DNA from: Amycolatopsis palatopharyngis
Lineage (GTDB): Bacteria; Actinomycetota; Actinomycetes; Mycobacteriales; Pseudonocardiaceae
Direction: 5' to 3'
Assembly (NCBI RefSeq): GCF_003385185.1
Contig: NZ_PQHZ01000004.1
Span: forward strand, 1-64,000
Length of the DNA: 64,000 bases
Part shown: positions 52,182-60,340 of the stretch, piece after piece
Numbering within the stretch: the first letter of the stretch is position 1
How the letters are laid out: each line of letters begins with the position of its first letter
The notes under the pieces: model-generated
The model's input: the letters and a program-made list of their open reading frames with translations, nothing else
What the model was told of the DNA's origin: nothing
Databases searched by the model: none
Program-made: the position numbers and the translations under genes

Positions 52182-52209
52182 GGGGTCCGGAATCCCGATT
52201 CCGGGCCCC
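52182..52209 (+). terminator. Terminator after icmF
   Basis: CCGGAATC (52187-52194) and GATTCCGG (52197-52204) form a perfect stem with a CC loop, extended by GGGG/CCCC flanks (52182-52185, 52206-52209). It is 59 bp after the icmF stop. Confidence 0.65.
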
Positions 52210-52261
52210 GTCCGGCATTCGGTGGAACACATCGGGGGCGATCTGTGGTAGCCGTTCTCCT

Positions 52262-53095
52262 ATGAAGATCGGCATCTCGACATTCGCGACCGACGAGGGC
52301 ATCGCACCCGCCGCACTGGGCAGGGCACTTGAGGAGCGGGGGTTCGAATCGCTGTTCCTGGCCGAACACTCGCATATTCCGGTTAGCCGGGAGACCCCGC
52401 ATCCGATGGGGGTCGAGTTGCCACGCGGTTACTACCGGCCGGTGGACCCGTTCGTGGCGCTCGGTGCGATCTCCTCGGTGACCACCAGCCTGCGCCTCGG
52501 GACCGGGCTCACCCTGCTGATCCAGCGAGACGTCATCCACACGGCGAAGGAGGTCGCGACGCTGGACCTGATCTCCGCGGGACGGGTGATCTTCGGCGTC
52601 GGTGTCGGCTGGAACCGTGAGGAGATGCGCAACCACGGAACGGACCCGCGGGTGCGGGGTGCGCTGCTGGACGAGCAGCTGGAGGCGATCAGGGAGATCT
52701 GGACGAAGGAGGAGGCGCAGTTCCACGGCAGGCATGTGGACTTCGACCCGATCTTCCAGTGGCCGAAGCCGGTGCAGCGGCCGCACCCGCCGATCTACGT
52801 CGGCGGCAACGGGGAGCCAGCTGTGCGCAGGGTGGCCGCGCACGCGAACGGCTGGCTGCCGAACGCCGTACGAGAGCCGGACCAGGTGCGCGGGCAGCTG
52901 GACCTGCTGCGCGAGCATGCGGGCCCCGATGTGCCGGTGACCGCTACCAGTGCCGCGGGCAACCGGCCCGATGTCCTGGACGCCTACGCCGAAGCCGGCG
53001 TCGAACGGGTCACCCTCGGACTGCCTTCCGTGCCGGAAGCGGACACGCTGGCGATGCTGGACCGGCTGGCGGAGATTCCCCTGCGCTACCGCTGA
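52262..53095 (+). CDS. LLM class F420-dependent oxidoreductase (paralog 1)
   Basis: A 277-aa LLM-fold enzyme. Seen: KIGISTFATDEG at the N-terminus, FLAEHSHIPVSR, RDVIHTAKEVATLDLIS, FGVGVGWNREEMRNHGTD, and PPIYVGGNGEP, the usual TIGR03619-type pattern. F420 use is inferred from the family; substrate unknown. It is closely related to the gene at 54073, the two flanking a DUF6008 gene, so a local duplication is likely. The 3' end overlaps the convergent DUF6008 gene by 10 bp. Confidence 0.88.
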   Translation: MKIGISTFATDEGIAPAALGRALEERGFESLFLAEHSHIPVSRETPHPMGVELPRGYYRPVDPFVALGAISSVTTSLRLGTGLTLLIQRDVIHTAKEVATLDLISAGRVIFGVGVGWNREEMRNHGTDPRVRGALLDEQLEAIREIWTKEEAQFHGRHVDFDPIFQWPKPVQRPHPPIYVGGNGEPAVRRVAAHANGWLPNAVREPDQVRGQLDLLREHAGPDVPVTATSAAGNRPDVLDAYAEAGVERVTLGLPSVPEADTLAMLDRLAEIPLRYR

Positions 53096-53877
53096 GCCGC
53101 ACCGGTCGGGGCAGGGGTCTCAGCGGAGCGGCTCGGCGGTACCTCGCTGTTCCTGCTGGCCACCGGTGAGCGCTGATTCGTGTGCGGCTCGTTCCCGGTG
53201 GTGGAAGCGGGTTGGTAGGCGCTCGCGATCCGGCCGCGTTCGCGCCACAGGTGGTAGACGGCGATTGCGAAGACCACCGAGCCGACGACGTTGGCGGCGA
53301 AATGCCACCAGACTCGGTAGGTCCACAGCCCCGGTCCGGGCTCGAGCAGGCCGAACCAGGTGGACATGCCGATCGCCCTGGGAGCGCCCAGCCACACCGT
53401 CAGCATGAGTACGAAGTGTTCGAGTCCGTGGATCCCCTGCATCCACACACCCATCTTGGCCCACGTGCGGGCCTTCGAACGCACGGCCCGCTGGGTGATC
53501 AACATGACCCCCACGATCCCGGCCAGGAACAACAGGTTGCCCGCGAAGTGCAGTATCTCCATTCCCAATGACGGCTTCGAGTGGTCGATCTGGCCGAACC
53601 CGTCGGCGAGCCCGGTACCCCACGGGGTCATCCAGGCGGGTGCGTTCGGGTTGACCACCCAGTAGCCGACCTGCGCGATGTGCTCCTGGAGGTGACCGAG
53701 CTGCCCAACGACGCCGAGGAAGATCTGGGCAGCTGCCGTGCGGTACACCCACGGTCGAACCGGCCCTCGGTTCGCGTACGCGAGCACGGCCACGGCCGCC
53801 CACATGGCCACCGTCCACGCGAGCAGGGTCACCGCCCCCAGCGTGTCGAGTACTGATGCCGTGGCACCCATCGTCAT
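53086..53877 (-). CDS. DUF6008-like integral membrane protein
   Basis: A 263-aa protein with about six hydrophobic segments (for example LLAWTVAMWAAVAVLAYA, ILHFAGNLLFLAGIVGVMLI, FAANVVGSVVFAIAVYHLW). Its conserved part is rich in His and Trp: GQLGHLQEHIAQ, NAPAWMTPWGTGLADGFGQID, GIHGLEHFVLML and PGLWTYRVWWHFAAN. The His pattern could bind metal or haem. I recall it as DUF6008 in Streptomyces, not verified. Disordered C-terminal tail of about 45 residues. Confidence 0.7.
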   Translation of the reverse strand: MTMGATASVLDTLGAVTLLAWTVAMWAAVAVLAYANRGPVRPWVYRTAAAQIFLGVVGQLGHLQEHIAQVGYWVVNPNAPAWMTPWGTGLADGFGQIDHSKPSLGMEILHFAGNLLFLAGIVGVMLITQRAVRSKARTWAKMGVWMQGIHGLEHFVLMLTVWLGAPRAIGMSTWFGLLEPGPGLWTYRVWWHFAANVVGSVVFAIAVYHLWRERGRIASAYQPASTTGNEPHTNQRSPVASRNSEVPPSRSAETPAPTGAAQR

Positions 53878-54072
53878 TGGAGTTCCTCCTGCCCGCGGGG
53901 CCCGGTGCGGCCGCCGCCATCGACGTTAGGTGCGGGAGATGACCGTCGAAATCGATGGATTGCGCAGTGTCACCAGCTGGGGCAGACGATGGCTGTGCCG
54001 GATGACGGACGCGGCCCGATTCGATCAGTGACGGCGGGAATGCGCAGCGCTTCGCTGGTGTTCGACCTTCGT

Positions 54073-54903
54073 ATGGAGTTCGGTGTCTCGACATTCGTGA
54101 CAGATGAAGGAATCCGCCCCGACGTGCTGGGTGCGGCGCTGGAAACGAGGGGTTTCGACTCGCTCTTCCTCGCCGAGCATTCGCATATCCCGATCAGCCG
54201 GGAGAGCCCGTATCCGGGCGGCGGCGACCTGCCCCGCGTGTACTACCGCACGCTTGATCCGTTCGTGGCCTTGACGGCCGCCGCGGCCACGACCTCGCGA
54301 CTGATCCTCGGCACCGGCATCGCCCTGCAGATCCAGCGCGATGTCATCCACACGGCGAAGGAGGTCGCCAGTCTGGATCTGATCTCTCGCGGCCGGGTCG
54401 CGTTCGGTGTGGGCGTCGGCTGGAATTTCGAGGAGATGCGTGATCACGGCACCGACCCGACCACCCGAGGCAAGCTGCTGAACGAGCAGCTCGAGGTGCT
54501 CAAGGAGACCTGGACGAAGGAACAGGCGGAGTTCCACGGCGAACTACTCGACTTCGCGCCGTTCTACGCGTGGCCCAAGCCGGTGCAGACGCCACATCCG
54601 CCGATCTACATCGGCGGCGAGAGCAAGGGTGCACTCACCCGGCTGGTCGAGTACGGGAACGCGTGGCTGCCCCGCGCGCATACGCCACCGGAGGAGCTCG
54701 TGCGCGTCCGGCAGTGGCTGGCGGAGCAGGGCCGCACCGATATCCCGTTCACCATCTTCGGGGCGGGCACCGACAAGGGCCTGCTCGACGGGTACCGCGA
54801 GGCCGGCGTCGAGCGGGTGACGTTCCTGCTGAAGACGATGCCCGAGGCCGAGACACTGAGCAAGCTGGACGAGCTGGCGAAGGTGGCCGACGAGTTTCGC
54901 TGA
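54073..54903 (+). CDS. LLM class F420-dependent oxidoreductase (paralog 2)
   Basis: A 276-aa LLM enzyme very similar along its length to the protein at 52262: EFGVSTFVTDEG, FLAEHSHIPISRES, QRDVIHTAKEVASLDLIS, FGVGVGWNFEEMRDHGTD, PPIYIGGES. The ATG at 54073 puts the conserved MEFGVSTF at the N-terminus, as in its paralog; longer starts upstream are unlikely. Function unknown beyond flavin/F420 redox. 125 bp before the next F420 gene. Confidence 0.88.
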   Translation: MEFGVSTFVTDEGIRPDVLGAALETRGFDSLFLAEHSHIPISRESPYPGGGDLPRVYYRTLDPFVALTAAAATTSRLILGTGIALQIQRDVIHTAKEVASLDLISRGRVAFGVGVGWNFEEMRDHGTDPTTRGKLLNEQLEVLKETWTKEQAEFHGELLDFAPFYAWPKPVQTPHPPIYIGGESKGALTRLVEYGNAWLPRAHTPPEELVRVRQWLAEQGRTDIPFTIFGAGTDKGLLDGYREAGVERVTFLLKTMPEAETLSKLDELAKVADEFR

Positions 54904-55028
54904 TCGAGTGTCCGAGAACGTGGCTGTCACCGGCCGATGAGTTACCTGGCCGCGCGTTTTCGGAAGATCCGGTAACACGCGGTAGGTTGGCGGCAGCACA
55001 GGATCGGGCGAGCAGGGGAGAGCAACGC

Positions 55029-56018
55029 GTGGGTGACGTTCAGATCGGGATCGCGGCGGCGCTGGAGCAGTTCTCGCCGCGGGAGTCGATCCGCTTGGCC
55101 GCACTGGCCGAGCAGCACGGATTCTCCGGGCAGATGGCGGCCGACCATTTCCAGCCGTGGGTTCCGGCGCAGGGGGAGGCCTCCTTCGTCTGGAGCGTGC
55201 TGGCCTCGCTGGCCGAGAACACCACCGGCGACCTCGGCCCCGGTGTCACCTGCCCTTCGTTCCGGCTGCACCCATCGATGGTGGCGCAGGCGGCGGCGAC
55301 CCTGGAGGCGACCTATCCGGGCCGCACGTGGCTGGGAATCGGCTCCGGTGAGGCGCTCAACGAACACGTCATCGCCGGGTACTGGCCCGAGGCTCCCGAG
55401 CGGGTGCGGCGGATGTTCGAGGCGCTCGAGGTCATCACCAAGCTCTTCTCCGGCAAGGACGTCAAGCACAGCGGCGAGTTCTTCAAGCTGCACACCTCCC
55501 GGCTGTGGACGCTGCCGGAGGCGCCGCCGCCGATCTACATCGCCTCAGCAGGCCCGTACACCTCGCGTAAAACCGGCGAACTGGCCGACGGACTGATCAC
55601 GCCCGGTGCCTCGCTGGAGAAGCTCAGCGGAATTCTGGACAACTTCGGCAAGGGTGCGCGCAAGGCGGGCAAGGACCCGGACACCATGCCGAAGCTGCTG
55701 CAGGTGCACCTGTCTTGGGCGGCCACCGACGAGCAGGCCTGGGCGAACGCGCTGGATCAGTGGCCCAACGGCGGGATGAAGTTCCCGAAGGCCGACATCC
55801 GCTCGCCGTTCGACTTCGAGCAGATGGCGAAACTCGTACGGCCGGAGGACTTCGAGGGCCGCATGGTGGTCTCCTCGGACCCGGACGTGCACCGGGCCGC
55901 GCTGCAGAAGTTCGTCGACGCCGGGTTCAACCGGATCTACGTGCACAACGTCGGCCGCAACCAGGACGAGTGGATCGAGACCTTCGGCCGCGAGGTGCTC
56001 CCGAAACTGACGGCGTAG
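55029..56018 (+). CDS. F420-dependent oxidoreductase, TIGR03557/Fgd-like
   Basis: A 329-aa LLM-fold enzyme of the branch close to F420-dependent glucose-6-phosphate dehydrogenase. Motifs: AALAEQHGFSGQMAADHFQPW, GPGVTCPSFRLHPSMVAQAAATLE, LGIGSGEALNEHVIAGYWPEAPER, PPIYIASAGPYTSRKTGELADG. The LGIGSGEALNEH element is shared with Fgd, but phosphate-binding residues are not all clear, so it may be a hydroxymycolate-dehydrogenase-like or other member. GTG 55029 has AGGGGAG upstream. It converges with kstR (21-bp gap). Confidence 0.87.
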   Translation: MGDVQIGIAAALEQFSPRESIRLAALAEQHGFSGQMAADHFQPWVPAQGEASFVWSVLASLAENTTGDLGPGVTCPSFRLHPSMVAQAAATLEATYPGRTWLGIGSGEALNEHVIAGYWPEAPERVRRMFEALEVITKLFSGKDVKHSGEFFKLHTSRLWTLPEAPPPIYIASAGPYTSRKTGELADGLITPGASLEKLSGILDNFGKGARKAGKDPDTMPKLLQVHLSWAATDEQAWANALDQWPNGGMKFPKADIRSPFDFEQMAKLVRPEDFEGRMVVSSDPDVHRAALQKFVDAGFNRIYVHNVGRNQDEWIETFGREVLPKLTA

Positions 56019-56039
56019 CGGCGCCCGCTGCGGGTATCG

Positions 56040-56675
56040 CTACTTGTCGAGCAGCAGATGCACCGACAGTTCGAGGCGGTTCGCGACGTCGGTGGCCGAG
56101 GCCCGGCGGGTCACCCAGGCGACCAGGTTCGCCATCCACACGTCGGCGATGACGTGGAAGACGGCCCGGTCGGACTCGGTCGGGTCGTCGATCCCCATCG
56201 CCGCGGCGAACATGTTCTCCAGTTGCCGCCCGACCAGCTCCACCTCGGCCGCGGCCGTGGTGTCGGCGAACATGAAAGCCCGCACCATCGCCTCGGTCAG
56301 GTGCGGGTCCCGCTGCATCATCCGGGTGTTGCGCCCGAGCACGAACAGCAGCCGCTCGGTCGGGGTGTCGCCCGGGATCGTGCTCCGGTCCAGTTTGTCC
56401 TGTGCCCGCTCGAACTCCCTGGCGAGACCGGAAACCAGCAGGTGGATCTTGGACGGGAAGTAGCGGTAGAGGGTGCCGAGCGCCACGTCGGCACGTTCGG
56501 CGACGGCCCGCATCTGGACCGCGTCGTAGCCGCCCTTCGCGGCGAGCGCCAGCGTCGCGTCGATGATTCGCTTGCGACGGTCGCGCTGCGCCGCGGAGCC
56601 GAGCTCGTCGCCGCCGATCGCGCCCAGCCCGCCTCGTGCGCGGGCCTGCGTGGCCGCCTTGGGCTTTCCTGCCAT
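56040..56675 (-). CDS. kstR: TetR-family repressor KstR (steroid catabolism)
   Basis: A 211-aa TetR regulator very like KstR, which represses cholesterol/steroid degradation and is released by steroid-CoA thioesters. HTH region: RRKRIIDATLALAAKGGYDAV, MRAVAERADVALGTLYRYFPSK, which is almost the KstR signature. The end, WVTRRASATDVANRLELSVHLL, also matches. ATG 56675 (MAGKPKAA). As in M. tuberculosis (Rv3574/Rv3573c) it is divergent from fadE34. A KstR box (56694-56707) lies 19 bp upstream for autoregulation. Confidence 0.92.
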   Translation of the reverse strand: MAGKPKAATQARARGGLGAIGGDELGSAAQRDRRKRIIDATLALAAKGGYDAVQMRAVAERADVALGTLYRYFPSKIHLLVSGLAREFERAQDKLDRSTIPGDTPTERLLFVLGRNTRMMQRDPHLTEAMVRAFMFADTTAAAEVELVGRQLENMFAAAMGIDDPTESDRAVFHVIADVWMANLVAWVTRRASATDVANRLELSVHLLLDK

Positions 56676-56693
56676 CGACGGTTCTCCCTGTTC

Positions 56694-56707
56694 CGAAACG
56701 TGTTCCA
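56694..56707 (-). promoter_or_regulatory. KstR box upstream of kstR (one mismatch)
   Basis: Read on the minus strand: TGGAACACGTTTCG. It matches the known KstR operator TnnAACnnGTTnnA except for the last base, and lies 19 bp from the kstR start. Confidence 0.75.
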
Positions 56708-56771
56708 CTTTGTAGGCACAGCGTACCCAACGTCGTGCAGTCTTCAACTCAAGACCCAACAGTACAGAAAC

Positions 56772-56789
56772 TGAAACACGTTCTATAAT
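56772..56789 (+). promoter_or_regulatory. KstR box overlapping the fadE34 -10 promoter element
   Basis: TGAAACACGTTCTA (56772-56785) fits TnnAACnnGTTnnA exactly. It overlaps TATAAT (56784-56789), a consensus -10 box 37 bp upstream of the fadE34 GTG, so bound KstR would exclude polymerase. Confidence 0.85.
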
Positions 56790-56825
56790 TGCGGTCAGCC
56801 GGTCACCTCGCCCATGGAGGAGCAC

Positions 56826-59021
56826 GTGCCGATCGCGATCACCCCTGAGCAGCTCGCCCTCGCCGAATCGATCCGCGGCTGGGCCGCCGGCCGGGCCACG
56901 ACGTCCGCCGTCCGCGCCCGTGAGAACGATGGCGATGCCCCCGAAAGCGCGGACCTGCTCGCCGAACTCGCCCGAATCGGCCTGTTCGCGATGGCGCCGC
57001 CCGAGGAGTTGGGCGGCGCCGGAGCGCGGGTTGCCGACGTCGCCGCCGGATTCGCCGAGGTGTCGGCCGCACTCGTGCCGGGACCGGTGTTCGGTGGTGT
57101 GCTGGCGGGGCTGCTGCTGGCCAGGGTTCCCGAGTCACCCGTTGCGATGGAACTGGCGCCCGCACTGGCCGACGGAAAGGCCACGGCCGCGGTCGCACTC
57201 GACCAGGGCGATGTCGTCGCGGTCCCGGAGCGCAACGCCGGCCTCCTGCTTTCCGGGGACGTGGGGCTCGTGCTCGACGCCGAACCCGGGGCGCACCTGT
57301 TCCTGCCCGTCCGGATCGACGACGAGGTCATCTGCGTCGTCGTGGCGCCGGAAACGCCCGGAGTGCGAATCGAGCCCGCGCGACCGCTGGACTTCTCCCG
57401 GCGAGTCGCGCGCGTGAGCCTGGATCGGGTCCGGCTTTCCCGCCGCGACGTGCTGCCTGGTGTCGACGACGCGCTGGTCCTCGACCTCGCGGCCACGCTG
57501 GCCGCGGCCGATGCCGCCGGTGTGGCGTCCTGGTGCGTGCGCACCGCGGGCGAGTACGCCAGGGTTCGCGAGCAGTTCGGCAAGCCGATCGGCGCGTTCC
57601 AGGCGGTGAAACACCTGTGCGCGGAGATGCTCTGTCGTAGCGAGACCGCGGCGGCGCTGGCGTGGGACGCCGCCCGCGCCGCGGACGAACCGCCGGAGCA
57701 ACGGACCCCCGCGGCCGCGGTCGCTGCCGCGGGTTGTCTGGACGCCGCGGTGGACAACGCGAAGGACTGTGTCCAGGTGCTCGGTGGAACCGGTTTCACC
57801 TGGGAGCACGACGCGCACCTGTACCTGCGCCGCGCCATGGTCACCCGGCAGGCATTGGGCGGAACCGACCGGTGGCGCCTGCGGGTGGCGGAGCTGGCGC
57901 TGGCCGGTTCGCGGCGCCGTCTCACTCTCGACCTCGGGGACCGCGAAGAAGCCGGCTTCGCCGAGAAGGTTCGGGCGGACGTGCGCGAAATCGCGGAGTT
58001 GCCCGTCGGGCGGCGGCGCACAGCCCTCGCCGAGGGCGGTTATCTGGTACCGCACTGGCCCGTTCCCCACGGCCTCGGTGCTTCGCCAGCGCAGCAGCTG
58101 CTCATCGAGGCCGAACTGGACAGTGCCGGGGTCAGCAGGCCCGATCTCGTCATCGGCGGCTGGGCGGCACCGACCATCCTGCGACACGGCAGCGACGACC
58201 AGCGAGAGCGGTTCCTCGGGCCGACACTGCGCGGGGAGATCACCTGGTGCCAGCTGTTCAGCGAGCCCGGCGCGGGTTCGGACCTGGCGTCACTGCGGAC
58301 GAAGGCCTCGCGGGTGGACGGCGGCTGGCTGCTGACCGGGCAGAAGGTGTGGACGTCGCTGGCCCGCGAGGCCCACTGGGGGATCTGCCTCGCCAGGACC
58401 GATACCACGGTGCCGAAGCACCAGGGGATCACTTATTTCCTCGTCGACATGCGCTCCGCGGGGATCGAGACTCGCCCGCTGCGGGAGATCACCGGCGAGT
58501 CCGTGTTCAACGAGGTGTTCCTCGAGGACGTGTTCGTGCCCGACGGCTGTGTGGTCGGCGACGTCGGTGGCGGGTGGAAGCTGGCGCGGACCACTCTGGC
58601 CAGCGAGCGAGTCGCACTCGGCAATGGGCCTTCGGTCGGTGCCGCGGTCGAGGGCCTGCTCGCGACCATGACCCCGGCGGCCGGCACAGCCGTGGCCGCG
58701 GCCTCGGCGCGGCTGGGCGAACTCATCGCTCAGGGCACCGCGGGTTCGGTGCTGGAGCTGCGTGCGACGTTACGCAGTCTCGCCGGGCAGGAACCCGGCT
58801 CCGAGTCCAGTGTGCGCAAGCTGCTGGGGGTGCGACACCGGCAGGATGTGGCGGAGTTCGCGCTCGGGTCGCTTGGAGCGGCCGCGGTCGCGGTGCGGCC
58901 CTCGACCGCCGCCGCCCAGCACGAGTTTCTGCTCACCCGCTGCTTGAGCATCGCGGGCGGCACCACTCAGGTGCTGCTCAACGTGATCGGGGAGCGCCTC
59001 CTCGGGCTGCCCCGGGACTGA
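56826..59021 (+). CDS. fadE34: FadE34-like fused acyl-CoA dehydrogenase
   Basis: A 731-aa protein made of two acyl-CoA dehydrogenase modules in tandem (about residues 1-365 and 370-731). It matches FadE34/ChsE3 (Rv3573c), which dehydrogenates steroid C24 side-chain CoA esters. First module ends with REQFGKPIGAFQAVKHL and VLGGTGFTWEHDAHLY; the second has LFSEPGAGSDLASLRTKA and CLSIAGGTTQVLLNVIGERLLG. GTG 56826 has GGAGGAG 3 nt upstream (an ATG at 56814 precedes that site). A KstR box covers its -10. Confidence 0.9.
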   Translation: MPIAITPEQLALAESIRGWAAGRATTSAVRARENDGDAPESADLLAELARIGLFAMAPPEELGGAGARVADVAAGFAEVSAALVPGPVFGGVLAGLLLARVPESPVAMELAPALADGKATAAVALDQGDVVAVPERNAGLLLSGDVGLVLDAEPGAHLFLPVRIDDEVICVVVAPETPGVRIEPARPLDFSRRVARVSLDRVRLSRRDVLPGVDDALVLDLAATLAAADAAGVASWCVRTAGEYARVREQFGKPIGAFQAVKHLCAEMLCRSETAAALAWDAARAADEPPEQRTPAAAVAAAGCLDAAVDNAKDCVQVLGGTGFTWEHDAHLYLRRAMVTRQALGGTDRWRLRVAELALAGSRRRLTLDLGDREEAGFAEKVRADVREIAELPVGRRRTALAEGGYLVPHWPVPHGLGASPAQQLLIEAELDSAGVSRPDLVIGGWAAPTILRHGSDDQRERFLGPTLRGEITWCQLFSEPGAGSDLASLRTKASRVDGGWLLTGQKVWTSLAREAHWGICLARTDTTVPKHQGITYFLVDMRSAGIETRPLREITGESVFNEVFLEDVFVPDGCVVGDVGGGWKLARTTLASERVALGNGPSVGAAVEGLLATMTPAAGTAVAAASARLGELIAQGTAGSVLELRATLRSLAGQEPGSESSVRKLLGVRHRQDVAEFALGSLGAAAVAVRPSTAAAQHEFLLTRCLSIAGGTTQVLLNVIGERLLGLPRD

Positions 59022-60282
59022 CCTGCGCCGGCGTGTGCGTCCGTGCCCACTCCAGGAAGCGGTGCACGCCCCGTACCACGTGTGCACTGCGGATCGAGGG
59101 GAAGATGTCGAAAGCGTGCTGCGCACCGGACAGTTCGGCGTAGGCCACCGGCTTCGCCGACGCCGCCCGCAGCCTGCGGACGAACTCCCTGGCCTCGCGC
59201 ACCGGCACCAGCGTGTCGTGCTCGCCGTGGATCACGAAGAACGGTGGCGCGTTCCCGGTGATCCGGTCCAGCGGAGAGGCCGCGACGTAGTCGTCGAGGA
59301 ACTCGACTGGATCCTTGCCCACCACGTATTTGGCGAGCACCGTCCGCAGCCTGGCCCTGCTGGCTCGGTCACCGCTGGTCGCGGCGAAGTCGTACACCCC
59401 GTAGTGCGGCACGCAGGCCTGCACGCTCGTGTCGGCCTCCGCGAAACCCGGCTGGAGCAGCGGGTCGTTCGCGGTGAGGCCGAGCAGTGCCGCGAGATGC
59501 CCGCCGGCCGAACCGCCGGTGACGGCGACGAAGCCGGGATCGCCGCCGTATTCGTGAATGTGCTCCCTGATCCACGCGAGGGCCCGTTTCGCCGCGACGA
59601 CATGCTCCGGCCAGCGGGCGGCGGGCGAGAGCGGGTAATTGATCGCCACGCAGACCCAGCCGTGACGGGCCAGATAGGTCATCAGCGGGATGCCCTGCCG
59701 GTCCTTGTTGCCCACCATCCAGGCGCCGCCGTGCACCTGCAGCAGTACCGGACGTCCCGATCCGGGTTCGACGGGCCGGCGAACGTCGAGCAGGAACCGC
59801 TTGCCGCCCGTGGCGTAGGCGATGTTTCGGTCGCGCCGAACCTGGGGGTCGTGCATGCGAAACGGCAGGAGCAGCTGCCGCCACGGAACCGCGAGGTCAG
59901 CCGGGTCCGGTTCGTCGCCGTAGTCCGAGCCGAGCGCCTCGGTGAGGGCCTTTTCGACCTCGTCCCTGGCACGGAGCCCGGAACCCACCAGGGTGGCGAG
60001 TCCGGCCGCTGAGGCCGCGGCCATCGTGAGTCCGAGCCGGTCGGACCGGCGCAACCCGTTCCGGGCCACATGTGCGGCGCTGTCGGCGGCGGTGAGTGCC
60101 AGCAGGTGCGGGGCGAGTTCGGCGGTGAGCCATCCCGCGAAGAAGGCGGGGATCGAGGCCCTGCCGCGTAGCGGGCGCACGGCGTTCGCCGTGAGCGCCA
60201 GCTGCAAGGCCCTGCGGAGGCGGAAGTTCGGCTGCACGATGGTCGAGTCTAGATCCTCGAGCTGCGGTAGAACGCGTTGCAC
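58978..60282 (-). CDS. Alpha/beta hydrolase, HSL/LipC-like esterase
   Basis: A 434-aa esterase/lipase of the hormone-sensitive lipase type. N-terminal 100 residues are helical and membrane-active looking; then HGGAWMVGNKDRQG (oxyanion hole), GGSAGGHLAALLGL (nucleophile Ser), HGEHDTLVPVREA (Asp) and GAQHAFDIF (His). Similar to mycobacterial LipC, which also lies next to a WS/DGAT gene (Rv0220-Rv0221). It is divergent from the WS/DGAT gene (58-bp gap), and its end overlaps fadE34 by 44 bp. Confidence 0.86.
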   Translation of the reverse strand: MQRVLPQLEDLDSTIVQPNFRLRRALQLALTANAVRPLRGRASIPAFFAGWLTAELAPHLLALTAADSAAHVARNGLRRSDRLGLTMAAASAAGLATLVGSGLRARDEVEKALTEALGSDYGDEPDPADLAVPWRQLLLPFRMHDPQVRRDRNIAYATGGKRFLLDVRRPVEPGSGRPVLLQVHGGAWMVGNKDRQGIPLMTYLARHGWVCVAINYPLSPAARWPEHVVAAKRALAWIREHIHEYGGDPGFVAVTGGSAGGHLAALLGLTANDPLLQPGFAEADTSVQACVPHYGVYDFAATSGDRASRARLRTVLAKYVVGKDPVEFLDDYVAASPLDRITGNAPPFFVIHGEHDTLVPVREAREFVRRLRAASAKPVAYAELSGAQHAFDIFPSIRSAHVVRGVHRFLEWARTHTPAQVSPGAARGGAPRSR

Positions 60283-60340
60283 GGCTCACAGCGTTTCTGA
60301 GCAGTCGGGTCCAGCCGCCATCTCGCATACGCTGAGACCC

